Positions 61,753-64,000 of a stretch of 64,000 bases of DNA are shown in pieces. Under the pieces are notes generated by a model. It was not told where the DNA came from. It saw only the letters and a program-made list of their open reading frames with translations, and did no database searches. Numbering within the stretch: the first letter of the stretch is position 1; every line of letters starts with the position of its first letter. The position numbers were made by a program, and so were the translations under genes. This DNA is from Rhodospirillales bacterium. Its GTDB lineage: Bacteria; Pseudomonadota; Alphaproteobacteria; Reyranellales; Reyranellaceae. The stretch is from NCBI GenBank assembly GCA_947466085.1, contig CANIEC010000001.1:1-64000 (forward strand), in the 5' to 3' direction.

Positions 61753-62736
61753 CTAGGCTCTTTGCTCTGGCGCCAGCACCTCGCCTGCCTTCACGACCTG
61801 GCGGTCGTCGAGCCAGACCGTGGCGTCGCGCAGCGGGATATCGAGATGCAGCGGTGCGCGGCGCGTGCCGCCTCCCGAGAGGTTGGGTCCGGTCGAGAAA
61901 AGGAAGTTGCCGTAGTGTCCGCGGCCGTCCTGCCCCTCGATATCTTTCTTGTCATAGAAGCCCAGTGCATCCCATCGCGAGTTGCGGCTGAGACCCCAGC
62001 CAAGGTGTGAGACAGCGAACACCTCGGGGTTGGCGTAGGAATCGAGCGTCGCTTTGAGCAGCATGGCGTCGACACCGCCCTCGATCGCACGGATATACCC
62101 GCCTTCGATCCGGAGCGTGATGGAAGTGCGGACATATTCCTTCTGAGGGAAGATCATATCGCCCTCGGCGATCACGACGGTGCCGTTGGCCGAGCCCTCG
62201 TTACCGTAAGTCGTCACGAAGGCACCTGGCCACTGGTCCCAATGGCCGGGTTCGTCCGAGAACCCGTACTGGCAGTTGCCCGACAGTTCGCCGAGCCGCA
62301 CCTCGAAGTCCGTGCCCGCTGCAGTGGACACACGCATGCTCTTCGAGGCCCTGATACAGGCCTGGGCATGCTCGACGCGGCCCTTGTCGGCTTCGCAGGG
62401 CAGCATGCGCTCCAGAATCTCCGGCGGCTCGAGCACGACCAGCGTGCGTGTACCGTACGGTGCGAGACGCCGGATCTCCGGATCGTGGCTGTGCGAGAGG
62501 TCGACCACGAAGTCGGCGTCGCGAAGCGCCGCGAGCGCGGTCGACGGCAGGCGGTTGGCGTTCTCGACCTCGAGATAGGCCGCGGCTGCACCGCGCTCGC
62601 GCGCTACCTGCAGGGCGATGGCGCGGTAGCGCGTGTCGACGCCCTGGGCGCCCAGCACGATGGCCGTCTCACCTTCTTGCAGCTTGCAGAGGCCCAATAC
62701 ATGGTGCCACGCGGCATGCTGGCCGTTGGTGAACAT
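61753..62736 (-). CDS. NicX-like 2,5-dihydroxypyridine 5,6-dioxygenase family (M29-like fold)
   Basis: A 327-aa protein that aligns by eye with Pseudomonas NicX: DEPGHWDQWPGAFV, GNFLFSTGPN and LHLDIPLRDATVWLDD. NicX iron ligands His265, His318 and Asp320 correspond to His244 (SHLGWG), His297 and Asp299 (LHLDIP); the 53-residue spacing is identical. NicX opens the ring of 2,5-dihydroxypyridine in nicotinate breakdown. Here the other nic genes are missing and a cytosine-deaminase-like gene lies 11 bp upstream, so the true substrate may be another N-heterocycle. Annotation as leucyl aminopeptidase would be the common mistake. Confidence 0.8.
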   Translation of the reverse strand: MFTNGQHAAWHHVLGLCKLQEGETAIVLGAQGVDTRYRAIALQVARERGAAAAYLEVENANRLPSTALAALRDADFVVDLSHSHDPEIRRLAPYGTRTLVVLEPPEILERMLPCEADKGRVEHAQACIRASKSMRVSTAAGTDFEVRLGELSGNCQYGFSDEPGHWDQWPGAFVTTYGNEGSANGTVVIAEGDMIFPQKEYVRTSITLRIEGGYIRAIEGGVDAMLLKATLDSYANPEVFAVSHLGWGLSRNSRWDALGFYDKKDIEGQDGRGHYGNFLFSTGPNLSGGGTRRAPLHLDIPLRDATVWLDDRQVVKAGEVLAPEQRA

Positions 62737-62747
62737 GTCGCTTCTCC

Positions 62748-63989
62748 TCACTGAATGGCGATGACCTTGCTGCGCGCGACGACACGGTCGAGCTTGCGGT
62801 AGTCGGGCAGCACAGCATCGACGCGCTTTCCGCCGCGGATTACCAGCCGGTCGGGCTGGCGCCGCGCCAGAAGCTCGCTGTAGTCGCGTGCACCGAACAG
62901 CTGGAAGTCGGCCGGGCCGCCGGGCCGGATGCGCCCGCCCTCGGGCACACCCAGCACCGCGGCCGGCACCGTCGTCACCGAGGAGGGCCAGCGATCGAGC
63001 TCGGCCTCGAGATGCCCGATGCGCACACCCGCGCCGAACACCTCGATCATGTCGTGGTCTCCGAACGCATGATACGGGTCGCGACAATTGTCGCTGGCCA
63101 GCGCCACGTTCACACCGGCCGCCTTCAGTTCGCGCAACAGCGGGATGCCCCGCCAGCGCGGCGTACCGCCGCCATCGATTCGGCCCTGCAGGAACTGATT
63201 GACCATCGGCAGGCTGACGATGGTGAGACCCGCATCGCGCGCGAGTCCGATGGTGCGCCTGTAGGTCGGCTCGTCCTGCATCGACATGCTGCAGCAGTGA
63301 CCGCACACGACATGGCCCTCATAGGCATTTCGCATCACCGCCTCGGCGACCTGGGCGAGCGTCGTCGAGGACGGCGCGCCGTTCTCGTCGACATGCAGAT
63401 CGACATCGAGCCGGCGCGATTTTGCCAGCGCCAGCAGCCGGTCGAGCCGCCGGTCGAGGAGGACCGGGTCTTCGCCAGGCTCCAGCCGGTAGGTGATGCC
63501 GCCCAGCCGCGCACCCGACTCCGCGATGAGATCGACCAGCGCGCCGTTCTCCGGCGTGTCGTAGAGATCGGTGCTGACCAGCGCCGCCGCCTCGACGACC
63601 ATGCGCCCGGCCCACCGCTCGCGCAGCCGGCGGAACACCGCGAAGCTCACTTCGGCCTGGCCCGGCACGAAACAGTCGATGTGCGTGCGGACCGCGCCGG
63701 TACCATGGGCATAGGCGCATTCCAGCGCGAACTCGAAACGCGCCTCCACATCCTCCTCGCGCCAATGTCGCTCGGTATCGGCACGTGTCGCGGCGCGGGC
63801 ACCGGCCAGCGTGCCCTCGGGATTGCGCGCCCGCGGGAAGATGTGGCCCTTGTCGAGATGCGCGTGAAGGTCGGCGAAGGGCGGCAGCAGCATGCCGCCA
63901 TCGGCATCGCAGCCAGCACCGTCCACGAGCGACCCGGCAGGCAACAGCGCGCCGACGTGGCCACGCTCGATCACCAGGTCGAGCGTCAC
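62748..63989 (-). CDS. Cytosine deaminase-like amidohydrolase
   Basis: A 413-aa metal-dependent amidohydrolase: the first metal pair in LHAHLDKGHIF, LHVDENG, VVCGHCCSMS and the Asp in ASDNCRDPYHAFG. The arrangement is that of CodA and related deaminases of pyrimidines and other N-heterocycles. A GTG at 63989 starts it, with AGGA at the very edge of the window; a more upstream start cannot be ruled out. It directly precedes the NicX-like gene in an operon. Confidence 0.85.
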   Translation of the reverse strand: MTLDLVIERGHVGALLPAGSLVDGAGCDADGGMLLPPFADLHAHLDKGHIFPRARNPEGTLAGARAATRADTERHWREEDVEARFEFALECAYAHGTGAVRTHIDCFVPGQAEVSFAVFRRLRERWAGRMVVEAAALVSTDLYDTPENGALVDLIAESGARLGGITYRLEPGEDPVLLDRRLDRLLALAKSRRLDVDLHVDENGAPSSTTLAQVAEAVMRNAYEGHVVCGHCCSMSMQDEPTYRRTIGLARDAGLTIVSLPMVNQFLQGRIDGGGTPRWRGIPLLRELKAAGVNVALASDNCRDPYHAFGDHDMIEVFGAGVRIGHLEAELDRWPSSVTTVPAAVLGVPEGGRIRPGGPADFQLFGARDYSELLARRQPDRLVIRGGKRVDAVLPDYRKLDRVVARSKVIAIQ

Positions 63990-64000
63990 AAGCCCGTCCT

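Noticed and set aside
61753-62736. Leucyl aminopeptidase (M29)
   Set aside because: The metal ligands and sequence blocks follow NicX closely; peptidase identity would be by distant fold only.

Overview
The window is 64 kb of dense, high-GC chromosomal DNA from what looks like a free-living aerobic alphaproteobacterium. Evidence for this is the very high third-position GC, frequent ATGA and GTGA gene overlaps, many catabolic families (Bug/TctC receptor, CaiB-type CoA transferase, LLM flavin enzymes, SDRs) and intergenic palindromes of the type common in Rhodospirillales and Hyphomicrobiales. A Reyranella-like host is a guess from the gene mix, not proven. I see no rRNA, tRNA, transposase, phage gene or CRISPR array. 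No gene-free stretch exceeds 300 bp; the longest, 23397-23680 before the ribosome-hibernation gene, holds nothing I can name.

Layout. 1-7.2 kb: end of a hotdog thioesterase-like gene, an AtzG-like peptide with its amidase, aldehyde dehydrogenase, glyoxalase-family protein, amino-acid-type binding protein, LLM oxidoreductase and an unknown gene. 7.2-14.6 kb: an exported FecR-domain protein, a 2-hydroxyacid dehydrogenase divergent from an HpcH/HpaI aldolase, an S9 peptidase and a class C serine hydrolase. 14.6-18.4 kb: a minus-strand operon of SDR, PhyH dioxygenase, polysaccharide deacetylase and a class III adenylate cyclase broken by one frameshift. 18.4-27.6 kb: TerC, MFS, aldo/keto reductase, a second 2-hydroxyacid dehydrogenase, Lrp regulator, DUF6356, HPF-like protein, a GTGA-overlapped group (M20 hydrolase, membrane protein, DsbA-like isomerase), an alpha/beta hydrolase and a MliC-like lipoprotein. 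27.6-32 kb: a MocR regulator followed on the same strand by cydA, cydB and a 33-aa DUF2474 protein, divergent from a DUF983 gene.

32-46.7 kb: copper amine oxidase; an orphan hydantoinase B subunit overlapped with an exported protein and an asparaginase; an orphan molybdenum hydroxylase large subunit; an SGNH hydrolase; a FAD monooxygenase bracketed by a 71-bp near-identical duplication and a gene remnant; a thiolase-like/DUF35 pair; an MBL hydrolase; and a second LLM enzyme. 46.7-58.8 kb: eleven co-directional genes forming an apparent catabolic cluster (double CaiB CoA transferase, nitronate monooxygenase-like, class III ADH, MBL, SMP-30, three SDRs, CMD protein, iron ADH, SBP_bac_5). 58.9-64 kb: a Bug receptor, DUF1194 protein, ferredoxin-NADP reductase, and a NicX-like ring-opening dioxygenase paired with a cytosine-deaminase-like amidohydrolase.

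The most notable points are: a palindromic repeat lying in frame as the linker of the double CoA transferase, whose first half has lost the catalytic Asp; structurally similar palindromes between convergent genes, two of which supply a stop codon; the duplication scar around 41-43 kb; the MocR-cyd operon with repeated GTATGG motifs; a perfect 16-bp palindrome between the thiolase and MBL genes; and the NicX-like pair at the right edge. None of these is shown here to be a new system; the catabolic cluster and the NicX-like pair are the best candidates for undescribed pathways.
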